From Sphingobacteriales bacterium (lineage in GTDB: Bacteria; Bacteroidota; Bacteroidia; Chitinophagales; Chitinophagaceae), in assembly GCA_004144175.1 (NCBI GenBank), contig SEFT01000013.1:124001-188000 (forward strand): a stretch of 64,000 bases of DNA, written 5' to 3'. The position numbers and the translations under genes were made by a program. Of this stretch, positions 43,390-51,383 are shown one piece after another (the stretch's first letter is position 1; each line of letters starts with the position of its first letter). The notes beneath the pieces were generated by a model, which saw only the letters and a list, made by a program, of their open reading frames with translations, had not been told where the DNA came from and made no database searches.

Positions 43390-45648
43390 ATGAAGAAGGC
43401 GCTTTACTTTATGATGTGCATTGGCTTGTCTTTACCGGCTATCGCACAAAAGTATGAGGAGACGAAGCCGAGGTTATCGCCTTTTACAAAGCTCTACCTG
43501 CAGCAAAGCGCTGCTGATGCCGCCAGGTCTTCTTACAGGCATGTGTATAAGCAGGATAATGCCGGGAACTTATACATTTCGGCACTGCTCAAAGTGAACA
43601 AAGCCAAAGAATCGAACGCGATGAGCGCTATCGAAGCGATAGGCGCGCGCATAGGTACACGCGCGGGCGAGGTTTGGACGGCGCAGGTGCCAGTAAATAA
43701 AGTAAAGCAGCTGACGGAGATAAACAGCATTACGTACATACAGCTGGACGAACCCAACTACCGTACCCTTGATGAAGCGCGCAAAACCACAAAAGTTGAT
43801 TCGGTACACATCGGTATCGATCTGCTCTACCCTTTTACGGGTAGTGGTGTAGTCGTAGGCATTATCGATGCGGGCTTTGACTATACGCACCCTGTATTCT
43901 TCGACAGTACGGGTACCAAGTACAGGGTAAAGAAAGTATGGGAGCAGAAATCGACAGGAACGGCACCTGCCGGATTTTCATACGGCAGTGAACTGACGAC
44001 GCAGAACGACATATGGGCCAAAGGCCGCGATAACGACGGTAGCCATGGTACGCACGTCGGCGGCATTGCCGGTGGCTCCGGCTTCGGCGGCAGCACTGAT
44101 AACCGGAGGTTCCGGGGTATGGCCTATCAGTCTGACCTTGTATTTGTAGGCATTACACCCGCTAAAAGCCAATGGGCGAATACGGGTGCATCAGACATCG
44201 TAGATGGTATGAACTACATATACAGCTATGCCGCATCGGTAGGTAAGCCTGCTGTTGCCAACCTTAGCTGGGGCGGCCCGGTTGGTCCGCGCGATGGCAG
44301 CTCGCTATTTAGTGTGGCGTGCGACAACCTTACAGGTACAGGAAAGATATTCTCTGCCTCGGCGGGCAATAACGGAGAGCAGAACATGCACATTCGCAAA
44401 TCATTCACCGCCACCGACACGGTAGTGTCCACATTTATAAATATAGAGGCAACGCCCATTGGTAAGATTACCTGGCTGGATATGTGGGGCCAGCAGGGTA
44501 AGTCCTTCTGCACGAAGGTGAAGCTATATGGTAAAGGAGGATTCATTGACAGCACAGGATTCATTTGCCTCGACGATCTGACACATAGCGAATATATGAT
44601 AGGCAGCAATATGGATACTTGCTTTGTCGATTTTATGACCTCTACAGCAGAGTTTAACGGTAAGCCAAGGCTGATGATCGAATTCAGGAGCAAAGTGGCA
44701 GATAGCATTTGCATATCAGTGAGCAGCACAGACGGTGCCATAAATATGTGGACAGGCTTTGTGCACAACACAATAGGTTACTATAGCACACTTACGGCAC
44801 ATGGCTTTTCATGGGCTACTAATGGCAACAATACCAGTACCCTCAGCGATATCTCCTCTTCCAAATCGGCCATTTCGGTTGGCGCTTACGCATCCAAAAC
44901 AGGCTTTAAAAATGTAAATGGCTTAACGCAGTCGCTGGGCGGATATGTAGCCAAAGGCGACCTCGTTCCGTTTTCGAGCCGCGGGCCTGCCGCTGATAAC
45001 AGAGTGAAGCCCGACATCACAGGCCCTGGCTTTATGTTGGGTTCCGCGGTAAGCTCATACGATGGCGAATTCCAGGCTGCAGGTGCGCGGTACGACTATG
45101 TAGTAGCCTTATATACATTTGCACAATTCAGCAAAACATACCCATTTGCTATGCTGTACGGCACTTCTATGTCGTCGCCCGCGGTGGCAGGCATTGTAGC
45201 GCTGATGCTGGAGGCTAACCCTAAGATGGGCCCGCAACAGGTAATGGACATATTGAATACCACTGCTATAAAAGATAATTATACAGGCGCTATACCCGCA
45301 GGCGGCAATAACAACTGGGGCAACGGTAAAGTGAACGCCTATGCAGCAGTAAAAAAAGCCTGGCAAACCAATAGTGTAGAAGACGTGGCAGACAATAAAG
45401 TACGCTATGAGCTGTACCCTAACCCCGCTGCACGCACTACCACCATTACCTACAATACGGCAGCTACCGAAAATGTTGTAATAGAAGTGCTGGACCTGAG
45501 CGGTAAGAGAATGTATTCGCAAGACTGGAAGGTGTACAATGGCTACAACAGCAAGAACCTGAACCTGGAAGCGCTTACTAAGGGCTTTTATCTTGTGAAG
45601 TTGCATACGGCCAAAGGTGTGGCAACTACTAAGCTGGTGATAGAATAG
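43390..45648 (+). CDS. T9SS-exported S8 family serine protease
   Basis: A 752-residue secreted subtilase with signal peptide MKKALYFMMCIGLSLPAIAQ, a propeptide-like region (about 45-135), and triad D160 (VGIIDAGFDYTHP), H219 (DGSHGTHVGG) and S in LYGTSMSSPAVAG near residue 600. The C-terminus (about 670-752, YPNPAARTTTITY to TTKLVIE) is a T9SS type A sorting domain. It is shorter than the 1508-residue paralogue and lacks the Fn3-like modules. The downstream opposite-strand gene overlaps its last 61 bp. Confidence 0.93.
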   Translation: MKKALYFMMCIGLSLPAIAQKYEETKPRLSPFTKLYLQQSAADAARSSYRHVYKQDNAGNLYISALLKVNKAKESNAMSAIEAIGARIGTRAGEVWTAQVPVNKVKQLTEINSITYIQLDEPNYRTLDEARKTTKVDSVHIGIDLLYPFTGSGVVVGIIDAGFDYTHPVFFDSTGTKYRVKKVWEQKSTGTAPAGFSYGSELTTQNDIWAKGRDNDGSHGTHVGGIAGGSGFGGSTDNRRFRGMAYQSDLVFVGITPAKSQWANTGASDIVDGMNYIYSYAASVGKPAVANLSWGGPVGPRDGSSLFSVACDNLTGTGKIFSASAGNNGEQNMHIRKSFTATDTVVSTFINIEATPIGKITWLDMWGQQGKSFCTKVKLYGKGGFIDSTGFICLDDLTHSEYMIGSNMDTCFVDFMTSTAEFNGKPRLMIEFRSKVADSICISVSSTDGAINMWTGFVHNTIGYYSTLTAHGFSWATNGNNTSTLSDISSSKSAISVGAYASKTGFKNVNGLTQSLGGYVAKGDLVPFSSRGPAADNRVKPDITGPGFMLGSAVSSYDGEFQAAGARYDYVVALYTFAQFSKTYPFAMLYGTSMSSPAVAGIVALMLEANPKMGPQQVMDILNTTAIKDNYTGAIPAGGNNNWGNGKVNAYAAVKKAWQTNSVEDVADNKVRYELYPNPAARTTTITYNTAATENVVIEVLDLSGKRMYSQDWKVYNGYNSKNLNLEALTKGFYLVKLHTAKGVATTKLVIE

Positions 45649-45881
45649 AACGTTATCACATCATCATCAGTTAGCGTTTTGAGTCTAACTGGTAGCTCCT
45701 TGTGTGATCTTTTGATGGCAAGGTATGCTGCGCAACCACCTGCGCCGATGCTGGCAAACAACAACGCTACTGAAAGCAATATAACGCGAATAATTTTGCG
45801 AACGATGCTAATGAAGAATAGTACGACGCTAGAAAGGAAAAAAACTCCCGCGATTACGGCCCACACTGCAATTTCATTCAT
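45588..45881 (-). CDS. Small membrane protein, third gene of the BlaI-facing operon
   Basis: A 97-residue protein with two hydrophobic segments (about 3-22 and 28-50), a basic loop (RKIIR), and a KRSHKELPVRL stretch after them. No family was recognised. Its C-terminal about 20 residues are coded opposite the last codons of the subtilase gene, an overlap of 61 bp, so those residues may be incidental. It begins 7 bp after the stop of the next gene upstream. Confidence 0.55.
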   Translation of the reverse strand: MNEIAVWAVIAGVFFLSSVVLFFISIVRKIIRVILLSVALLFASIGAGGCAAYLAIKRSHKELPVRLKTLTDDDVITFYSITSLVVATPLAVCNFTR

Positions 45882-45888
45882 ATCAGCC

Positions 45889-46158
45889 TTATTTCTTAGG
45901 TGGTGTATTAGCAATGCGCCTTATAAGTAACACTGCCAATAATACTATATGGGCTAAAGTGATGACTACGAGGTATAACCACCATACAAATGAAGACCCG
46001 TTCTTGTCGTTATTTAAAAGCAAATAATGTAAGCCAACGTTATACGTGGCAAATAGAGAAAGGTTTATTATTCCTGCTTTTTTGTGATATACCGATACCA
46101 ATATGCATAGCATAAAACAAAACAAGATGCAGGCATATAGTATTATGTCGTCAGTCAC
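45889..46158 (-). CDS. Small membrane protein, second gene of the BlaI-facing operon
   Basis: An 89-residue protein with three hydrophobic segments (about 3-22, 29-48 and 60-80) and a basic end (RRIANTPPKK). No family was recognised. It begins 8 bp after the lipoprotein stop. Confidence 0.65.
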   Translation of the reverse strand: MTDDIILYACILFCFMLCILVSVYHKKAGIINLSLFATYNVGLHYLLLNNDKNGSSFVWWLYLVVITLAHIVLLAVLLIRRIANTPPKK

Positions 46159-46166
46159 GCTAATTA

Positions 46167-46658
46167 CTACTTTTTACCTGTAAATTGGTAATGGCGGCTC
46201 CAGCGATGCGATTCCGTGGATGACGCGCCTATACGGGTTTCTATGAAGATGCTGTCGGGCCAAAAATATTGCAGCCAGATGGTATCGTTTCCATTAGTTG
46301 CGCTGGATCTTGTCTTTATGTAAGTATTAGCGGGATTGTAGTCGAATCTTACCGGCGAATCTTTATCGATCTTAAACCCATCGGGCAGAGATAGCTCGAA
46401 ATGCGTCACATCCAGTTTGGTGACCATAATAACATCAGGATAGATACCGCCGCTATCTGAAATGATGGAGGACATAGAATCTCCCACAATACTGCGGTAG
46501 GTGAAAATGATGTTTCCCATGTAAACGCCAACAGTCGTATCTATCGGGTCGTTGTACACAACTGGGGCAGGCCCTGTTTTTACAGGTTCTTTGTCCTTTT
46601 TGCCGCAACTGCTAAACGCCAATACAGTAATAAGCATTGAAAATAGGCCTCGAAACAT
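46167..46658 (-). CDS. Hypothetical lipoprotein, first gene of the BlaI-facing operon
   Basis: A 163-residue protein. MFRGLFSMLITVLAFSSC is a lipoprotein leader with the lipobox AFSSC; GKKDKE follows. The rest is beta-rich (NIIFTYRSI, HFELSLPDGF, DTIWLQYFW) with no recognised family. It is the first of three genes that face blaI across a 134-bp region with two operators. Confidence 0.68.
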   Translation of the reverse strand: MFRGLFSMLITVLAFSSCGKKDKEPVKTGPAPVVYNDPIDTTVGVYMGNIIFTYRSIVGDSMSSIISDSGGIYPDVIMVTKLDVTHFELSLPDGFKIDKDSPVRFDYNPANTYIKTRSSATNGNDTIWLQYFWPDSIFIETRIGASSTESHRWSRHYQFTGKK

Positions 46659-46752
46659 CTGTATAATTTGTTCAAAACTATAAAATTAAGGTGCTCTTTC
46701 ACCCCCTTCCCGAACACTTCCCACAACGATCACATAAAATATTTTTTGTTTT

Positions 46753-46768
46753 TACTAAATAGCTAGTA
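46753..46768. promoter_or_regulatory. BlaI/MecI-type operator 1 (TACTA-N6-TAGTA)
   Basis: TACTA AATAGC TAGTA is an inverted repeat of the form used by BlaI/MecI repressors. Its centre is 20 bp, two helical turns, from the centre of operator 2. Confidence 0.8.
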
Positions 46769-46770
46769 GC

Positions 46771-46790
46771 TTTACTAAACAATTAGTAAA
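46771..46790. promoter_or_regulatory. BlaI/MecI-type operator 2 (TTTACTAA-N4-TTAGTAAA)
   Basis: A perfect inverted repeat with 8-bp arms that ends 2 bp before the GTG start of blaI. It contains the TACTA/TAGTA core and is the stronger of the two sites. The position so close to the start suggests a nearly leaderless mRNA or direct occlusion of the start region. Confidence 0.85.
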
Positions 46791-46792
46791 AC

Positions 46793-47176
46793 GTGTCGCA
46801 GAAGAAAAAAGAACAACAGCCATTGACCAAAGCCGAAGAACGGGTAATGAAAGCCCTTTGGCAATACGAGGCTGCATTTGTGAGAGACATCATCAGCGCC
46901 ATGCCAGCCCCGAAGCCCCACGCCAATACAGTGAACACAATTCTGAAAATACTGGCCGAAAAAGGCATCGTGGAGATAGAACCAATGGGCAATGCAAACC
47001 GATTCCGCGCGCTGGTATCGAAGGAAGATTATCGTGCACGAACCACTCTGCAAGTAGTAAAAAACTACTTCGATGGCTCATTTATCGATATGGTATCGTT
47101 TTTCGTAGCCAATAAGAATCTGGACATTGCCGAACTTGAAAGCATTCTTAAAGCCGTAAAAAAGAAAAAGGAGTAA
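46793..47176 (+). CDS. BlaI/MecI/CopY family transcriptional repressor
   Basis: A 127-residue winged-helix repressor starting on GTG at 46793. LTKAEERVMKALWQ, ANTVNTILKILAEKGIVE and RFRALVSKEDY form the DNA-binding domain, and the C-terminal helix region (about 83-127) is for dimers. In the classic system the repressor is cut after BlaR1 signalling. It is followed by the M56 gene after 3 bp. Confidence 0.94.
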   Translation: MSQKKKEQQPLTKAEERVMKALWQYEAAFVRDIISAMPAPKPHANTVNTILKILAEKGIVEIEPMGNANRFRALVSKEDYRARTTLQVVKNYFDGSFIDMVSFFVANKNLDIAELESILKAVKKKKE

Positions 47177-47179
47177 CCT

Positions 47180-48481
47180 ATGGATTTACTGCTCTATTTT
47201 ATCAAGGTAAGTATGTATGCTGCTATCATGCTGGGCATATACTATGTCGTATGGCGCAATAGCTCACTGTACCGTTTCAGCCGCATATACGTGCTATTAA
47301 GCATGGTGCTGCCGCTCGTGCTGCCGTTCATACATATAGTATCTGCAGAGCAGTCCCCTATCCCCATGCAAGCGGTGTCTTTACCAATTGTATCTGTATC
47401 GTCTGCACCGACCGAGAATACGACAACGTCAATCCTGCTTGATGACGTCTTTCTGCTGTGCTACTTAGCTGTCAGTATATCGATTGGGCTTGTATATATA
47501 GCGGCATACAGTCGGTTATATCACAAGCTTAGCAAGGCATCTCGCGTATCGACTAGCGGCTACAATATCCTTACTAACACTGGCATTGGTCCCGGCTCCC
47601 TTGGTAAAATGATATTCTTTCCATCACAGCATGTTGATGACATTATCGTACAGCATGAACTGGCCCATATAAAATGCCTGCATCGCTACGACTCTCTGCT
47701 ATTACAAATGATGCATGTCTGCTGCTGGATATCACCTGCCCACTGGATGCTGGGGCGTGAGCTGAAGATGGTGCACGAATTTGAAGCCGACCATATTGCC
47801 AGTAACAATGTCGACACTTCCGACTATGTATTGGTACTGCTATCACATGCGCTTGGCAGGATGCAGCCCTTGCATATAACTCATTCCTTTTTTCATCACC
47901 CTTTAAAACGCCGCGTTATGATGCTGCAAAAAACAATTGTTTCGTCAAAAGGCAGACTGTTGACTGCTGCCACTGTATTAACTGCTGTCTTTACTTGCGG
48001 GGTACTGCTGTTGCAGGTAAAAGAATCGACCGCTACAAGTTTTGCATCGCGAACGGATACCACTACAGAAACCGCAGATGCTAAGCCTTACAAGCAGACC
48101 ATCGCCGTACAGGACGGAGAAGTGCGACTGCTACCGGCAGGTGGCATCGCTTTCGTGTCGGTGCGCGATATGCCGCGCTTTAAAGGAGATCTGACTGAAT
48201 GGATGCAGAACAATCTCCGTTACCCTGAAGCCGCACGAGGATCGAACATGAATGGCATGTGTACCGTTCAGTTTACGGTTGATGCCAACGGCTTTATCAC
48301 CGATCCGCATGTATTACAGTCATCTCAACATGCAGTGCTCGATGCCGAGGCACTTCGCGTGATCAGGAACATGCCGCAGTGGCAGCCGGGCTATCACAAA
48401 GGAAGTGCCGTACCGGTACTCTTCTCACAAACCATTGTTTTTGGCAAAGATGGCAAGGTACAGATGCACGGTGGTTGTTAA
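47180..48481 (+). CDS. M56 (BlaR1-like) peptidase with C-terminal TonB domain
   Basis: A 433-residue inner-membrane protein. Four hydrophobic segments surround the zinc-protease motif HELAH (H159, E160, H163) with an E200/E202 candidate in VHEFEADH. The fourth hydrophobic segment (about 259-275) is followed by a linker and a TonB C-terminal domain (about 345-425, YPEAARGSNMNGMCTVQF). In place of the penicillin-sensing domain of BlaR1 this family carries the TonB domain. The product presumably relieves BlaI repression when sensing an unknown signal. Confidence 0.92.
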   Translation: MDLLLYFIKVSMYAAIMLGIYYVVWRNSSLYRFSRIYVLLSMVLPLVLPFIHIVSAEQSPIPMQAVSLPIVSVSSAPTENTTTSILLDDVFLLCYLAVSISIGLVYIAAYSRLYHKLSKASRVSTSGYNILTNTGIGPGSLGKMIFFPSQHVDDIIVQHELAHIKCLHRYDSLLLQMMHVCCWISPAHWMLGRELKMVHEFEADHIASNNVDTSDYVLVLLSHALGRMQPLHITHSFFHHPLKRRVMMLQKTIVSSKGRLLTAATVLTAVFTCGVLLLQVKESTATSFASRTDTTTETADAKPYKQTIAVQDGEVRLLPAGGIAFVSVRDMPRFKGDLTEWMQNNLRYPEAARGSNMNGMCTVQFTVDANGFITDPHVLQSSQHAVLDAEALRVIRNMPQWQPGYHKGSAVPVLFSQTIVFGKDGKVQMHGGC

Positions 48482-48490
48482 AAATATGCT

Positions 48491-48541
48491 GAGTAGCCAT
48501 CCCCTTCCCTGACATAGACTCCCGGGGATGGGGAACTACTC
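48491..48541. terminator. Terminator after the BlaR1-TonB gene
   Basis: Stem GAGTAG-CCATCCCC (48491-48504) with GGGGATGG (48524-48531) and CTACTC (48536-48541), a 4-nt bulge and a 19-nt loop, followed by CCTTTT. It lies between convergent genes. Confidence 0.7.
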
Positions 48542-48560
48542 GGCCTTTTATCAATGCCGA

Positions 48561-49115
48561 TTATCGGGCCAGGATATCGCGCACTTCCATAAGTGCAAAG
48601 CCCAGCAGGTTAAGCCCGCGCCATTTATTAGGGTAGTCAATATCTGCACTGTCTTTCGATAATCCTATTCCCCATATAGCATCTACCGGACTGGCCTCTA
48701 CAAGGATACGCTTATCCGTGGCTAGCAGAAAGTCAGCGAGTGAAGTGTGCTGCTGAAATTTATGAATATTGCCCGTCCTCACTATATCGTAGCGGTGCTG
48801 TTTCCATATGTCTTCGTTGTAGTTTAGTACCTGCCTACCAAGGTCTTTGGCTTCGCCTGGCTTATTACAATCTACTATTTTATCATAAGATGATTCATCA
48901 CCAAACAGCAGCGCTTTTTTCGCCATCATCCAGTGTTCGGCGGTTTTATATACCCTACCATCCACCTCAAAAGGAGCGGGGTACCATTGGCTAAAGCAGG
49001 ACTTATCTATGAAACCTGTTTTGGCTGGTGTATGCCCCCAGAAGTACAGGTACTTTAGAAGTTCGTTTTGCTCATAGTTTTCTATTAACCACTCCTTGCT
49101 ATATTTCTGCGCCAT
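48561..49115 (-). CDS. NADAR (YbiA-like) domain protein
   Basis: A 184-residue cytoplasmic protein. FSQWYPAPFEVDGRVYKTAEHWMM is the signature of the NADAR/YbiA superfamily, and WGIGLS and NLLGFALMEVRD near the end complete the fold. Family members are N-glycosidases that act on riboflavin-pathway intermediates or remove ADP-ribose from DNA bases in DarT-type toxin pairs. No DarT-like or macro-domain partner is adjacent, so housekeeping repair of damaged riboflavin intermediates is more likely. The ATG at 49113-49115 is used. Confidence 0.9.
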   Translation of the reverse strand: MAQKYSKEWLIENYEQNELLKYLYFWGHTPAKTGFIDKSCFSQWYPAPFEVDGRVYKTAEHWMMAKKALLFGDESSYDKIVDCNKPGEAKDLGRQVLNYNEDIWKQHRYDIVRTGNIHKFQQHTSLADFLLATDKRILVEASPVDAIWGIGLSKDSADIDYPNKWRGLNLLGFALMEVRDILAR

Positions 49116-49337
49116 AGTAATGCTGGATGCAATGCAAAAGTCCATAAAAATTGCATTCAATTATGCAGCGATAGTTTTTTGGCAAAAGGCATTAAATCAC
49201 TTACGCGATTTTGCTATTTTTCCATAGTTGACTAATAAAACCTTAAGAAGCGTGCTGCAACCTCGCCTTATTTCGGAACCCTGCAAAACACCTGATGTCT
49301 AAGCATAATACCTTTTACATCATTTAGTGGATATGTA

Positions 49338-49940
49338 TCACCCAGTCTTCCTGCCACCAAAGCTTACCTGCTTGCCGTAGCTTACAATAAACTCAGCAAG
49401 ATTTTCAGGAGTGTCTATAATATCGGGATGGTCGAACGTGATAATAGACATAGGCATTCCGTCGAAACGTGCAGTGTCAGGCTGCTGCACCATCACAAAA
49501 CCGCCTCTTGCTTCAATGGCCTTTACACCTTCAACACCATCGGTACCTGTGCCAGATAGCACAATGCCAGCAGCACGCGACTGAAAGTCCTGCGCCAGTG
49601 AATCGAAAAATACATCGACCGCTTTGTTGATCTTGTCATGCTCATCACGCTTCATCAATACCAGGCTGCCATCTACCGACAGGAGGTAATAGCCTTCAAT
49701 GATAACATAAATATTGCCCGGCTCTATTCTCGTATTTACATCTACCCTGCTTACAGGTATCTTGCAGGTGCGCGACAGTATTTGATCCAGGTTGCTGGTG
49801 GGCTGGCGCGGAATATGAACAATCACGACAAATGCAATGTTGGTATCGGCAGGTATGTTCTCAAAAAAAGTTTGCAATGCCTGCAAGCCACCCGCCGATG
49901 CACCAATACCTACTACAGCAAAGTTGTCGCTACGTTCCAT
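49338..49940 (-). CDS. Stand-alone CheB-type methylesterase domain
   Basis: A 200-residue protein with only the methylesterase catalytic domain: S15 in GIGASAGGLQ, H42 in VIVHIPRQ and D134 in LSGTGTDG. The N-terminal receiver domain of classical CheB is missing. No CheR, chemoreceptor or CheA lies nearby. Such stand-alone CheB proteins often act with a CheR/PAS-type kinase in signalling that is not chemotaxis. It is preceded by a 311-bp gap without a gene. Confidence 0.92.
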   Translation of the reverse strand: MERSDNFAVVGIGASAGGLQALQTFFENIPADTNIAFVVIVHIPRQPTSNLDQILSRTCKIPVSRVDVNTRIEPGNIYVIIEGYYLLSVDGSLVLMKRDEHDKINKAVDVFFDSLAQDFQSRAAGIVLSGTGTDGVEGVKAIEARGGFVMVQQPDTARFDGMPMSIITFDHPDIIDTPENLAEFIVSYGKQVSFGGRKTG

Positions 49941-50251
49941 GCAATAAAGATATAAGGATTGATACAGCCGAAAGAAATTAAATATGACATAACTATTGTT
50001 AGCTGGTAATCAACATCACGGCTACAGCTGCCACCTGCATCACTAACACCATGTGCGCTGCGCACCAAATTATTTTGGGTCGTACATCTATGTTGTAAGC
50101 CCGATAGCATGCCAGTTGTAAGACAAAAACAGATGTAATGGCGTGTGGTTAGCATTAGGCAATGCTAAAGTCGATACAATTTCGGCCCATTCCAATTCAC
50201 ATCTTAATTTTCTCGTGTAGATTAGATAATTTCACGCCCTTATAATAGAAG
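49941..50251. other. Intergenic region, 311 bp, between cheB-like and SET genes
   Basis: No convincing reading frame. A 13-bp perfect hairpin GTGCGC-T-GCGCAC is at 50053-50065 without a T-run. It should hold the divergent promoters of the CheB and SET genes, but no TAnnTTTG box was found on either strand. Confidence 0.6.
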
Positions 50252-50674
50252 ATGGCAATAAAGAAAAAAGACCTGGAGATTCGGACATCGACCATACCAG
50301 GCGCTGGTAACGGGTTATTTACCAAGGTTTTCATACCCAAAGGCACCCGCATTATTGAGTACACAGGAAAGGTAACATCGTGGAAAGATGCTAACCACGC
50401 CGATGGGAAGAATGCCTATATCTTCTTTATCAACCGCAATAATGTAATAGACGCACTCAGATACAAGTCGTCCCTTGCACGCTATGCTAATGATGCGCGC
50501 GGATTGACTCGGGTAAAAGGAATAAAGAACAACTGCGAATATATCATCGAGAAAAAACGCGTATACATTGATGCCTTGAGGGACATACCCGAGGGTTCGG
50601 AGATACTGGTAAGCTACGGACAGGAATACTGGGATACGATAAAGGCACTGCTACGCGAGCGAAAAGAAAATTAA
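50252..50674 (+). CDS. SET-domain protein (putative lysine methyltransferase)
   Basis: A 140-residue protein. RTSTIPGAGNGLFTKVFIPKGT is the SET-I start, ARYANDARGLTRVKGIKNNC replaces the classical NHSCxPN motif in the bacterial way, and EGSEILVSYGQEYWD provides the Y-G end motif that forms the S-adenosylmethionine pocket. The family moves methyl groups from SAM to lysine. The target is unknown. It shares the stop TTAA with the opposite membrane gene (50671-50674). Confidence 0.9.
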   Translation: MAIKKKDLEIRTSTIPGAGNGLFTKVFIPKGTRIIEYTGKVTSWKDANHADGKNAYIFFINRNNVIDALRYKSSLARYANDARGLTRVKGIKNNCEYIIEKKRVYIDALRDIPEGSEILVSYGQEYWDTIKALLRERKEN

Positions 50675-51213
50675 ACCGCTACTCTACGGCTATTATAGCT
50701 GATGATGCAGGCAATAGCCATGAGCGCTATACTCACCGCATTGATCAGTACCAGCGCAATCCCTAGCATAATGAGGAAATATCCAAGCTGTATTTCCTTG
50801 GCATAGTCGCCAATCACCGCGGGCAGTACATCCGACCGCTCATCAGTCTGTTTGAATAGTATTTGGTCAAATTCCAACTGCATAACGGATGTCCACACCA
50901 GAGATACAGCGATCATAGCCATACCCGTAAAGTTGAGAAAAGGGATGTCCAAAGCTCTTACGGGCATTAGAAATTGGTAAAGCGCAGGAACGGATGTGTA
51001 ACAGAACACTACCGAGATCATACCCAATAATATAAGCCTGTAATGCCTGCCCTTAATAATACTCCTCATCTGCTCATCACTAAATGTCTGGGCAACTTTT
51101 TTTAAGGTAGGATTTCTCCTGCGAATCTCTGCCCATACGATAAGCAACAGATAACATGCAATAGCTAAAGCAAAAAGAGGATGAACCAAATCCGACACAT
51201 AAAAACTACTCAT
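50671..51213 (-). CDS. Hypothetical integral membrane protein
   Basis: A 180-residue protein with about four hydrophobic segments (about 11-28, 58-78, 92-112 and 142-172). The loop after the first is basic. No family was recognised. Start: ATG at 51211-51213; the first frame codon before it is TTG. Stop overlaps the SET gene. Confidence 0.75.
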   Translation of the reverse strand: MSSFYVSDLVHPLFALAIACYLLLIVWAEIRRRNPTLKKVAQTFSDEQMRSIIKGRHYRLILLGMISVVFCYTSVPALYQFLMPVRALDIPFLNFTGMAMIAVSLVWTSVMQLEFDQILFKQTDERSDVLPAVIGDYAKEIQLGYFLIMLGIALVLINAVSIALMAIACIISYNSRRVAV

Positions 51214-51326
51214 CGCCAAATCAGAAAGTCAAGTTATAGATGGATAACTAAATTAAGAAATTAAATGATAAAATTGTTGACGATGCCAATGTTTTTCTGC
51301 TAACCGCTCGTTAACTAGTGCGCAAG

Positions 51327-51358
51327 GAAAAAGACAAGTTATTAAGCTTGTCTTTTTC
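51327..51358. terminator. Terminator between the membrane protein and glycine-zipper genes
   Basis: Perfect 12-bp stem GAAAAAGACAAG (51327-51338) with its complement (51347-51358), 8-nt loop. It lies downstream of the minus-strand glycine-zipper gene, and the A-run left of the stem gives a U-tract on that strand. Confidence 0.85.
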
Positions 51359-51383
51359 TTTAAATTTCTACAACTCTGGTCGC

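Noticed and set aside
48561-49940. NADAR + CheB + SET as one defence island
   Set aside because: The genes are on different strands with wide gaps, and no nuclease, toxin or other known defence component is nearby.
49913-50155. 80-residue open frame in the gap before cheB
   Set aside because: No coding character and no start context; the gap is best treated as intergenic.
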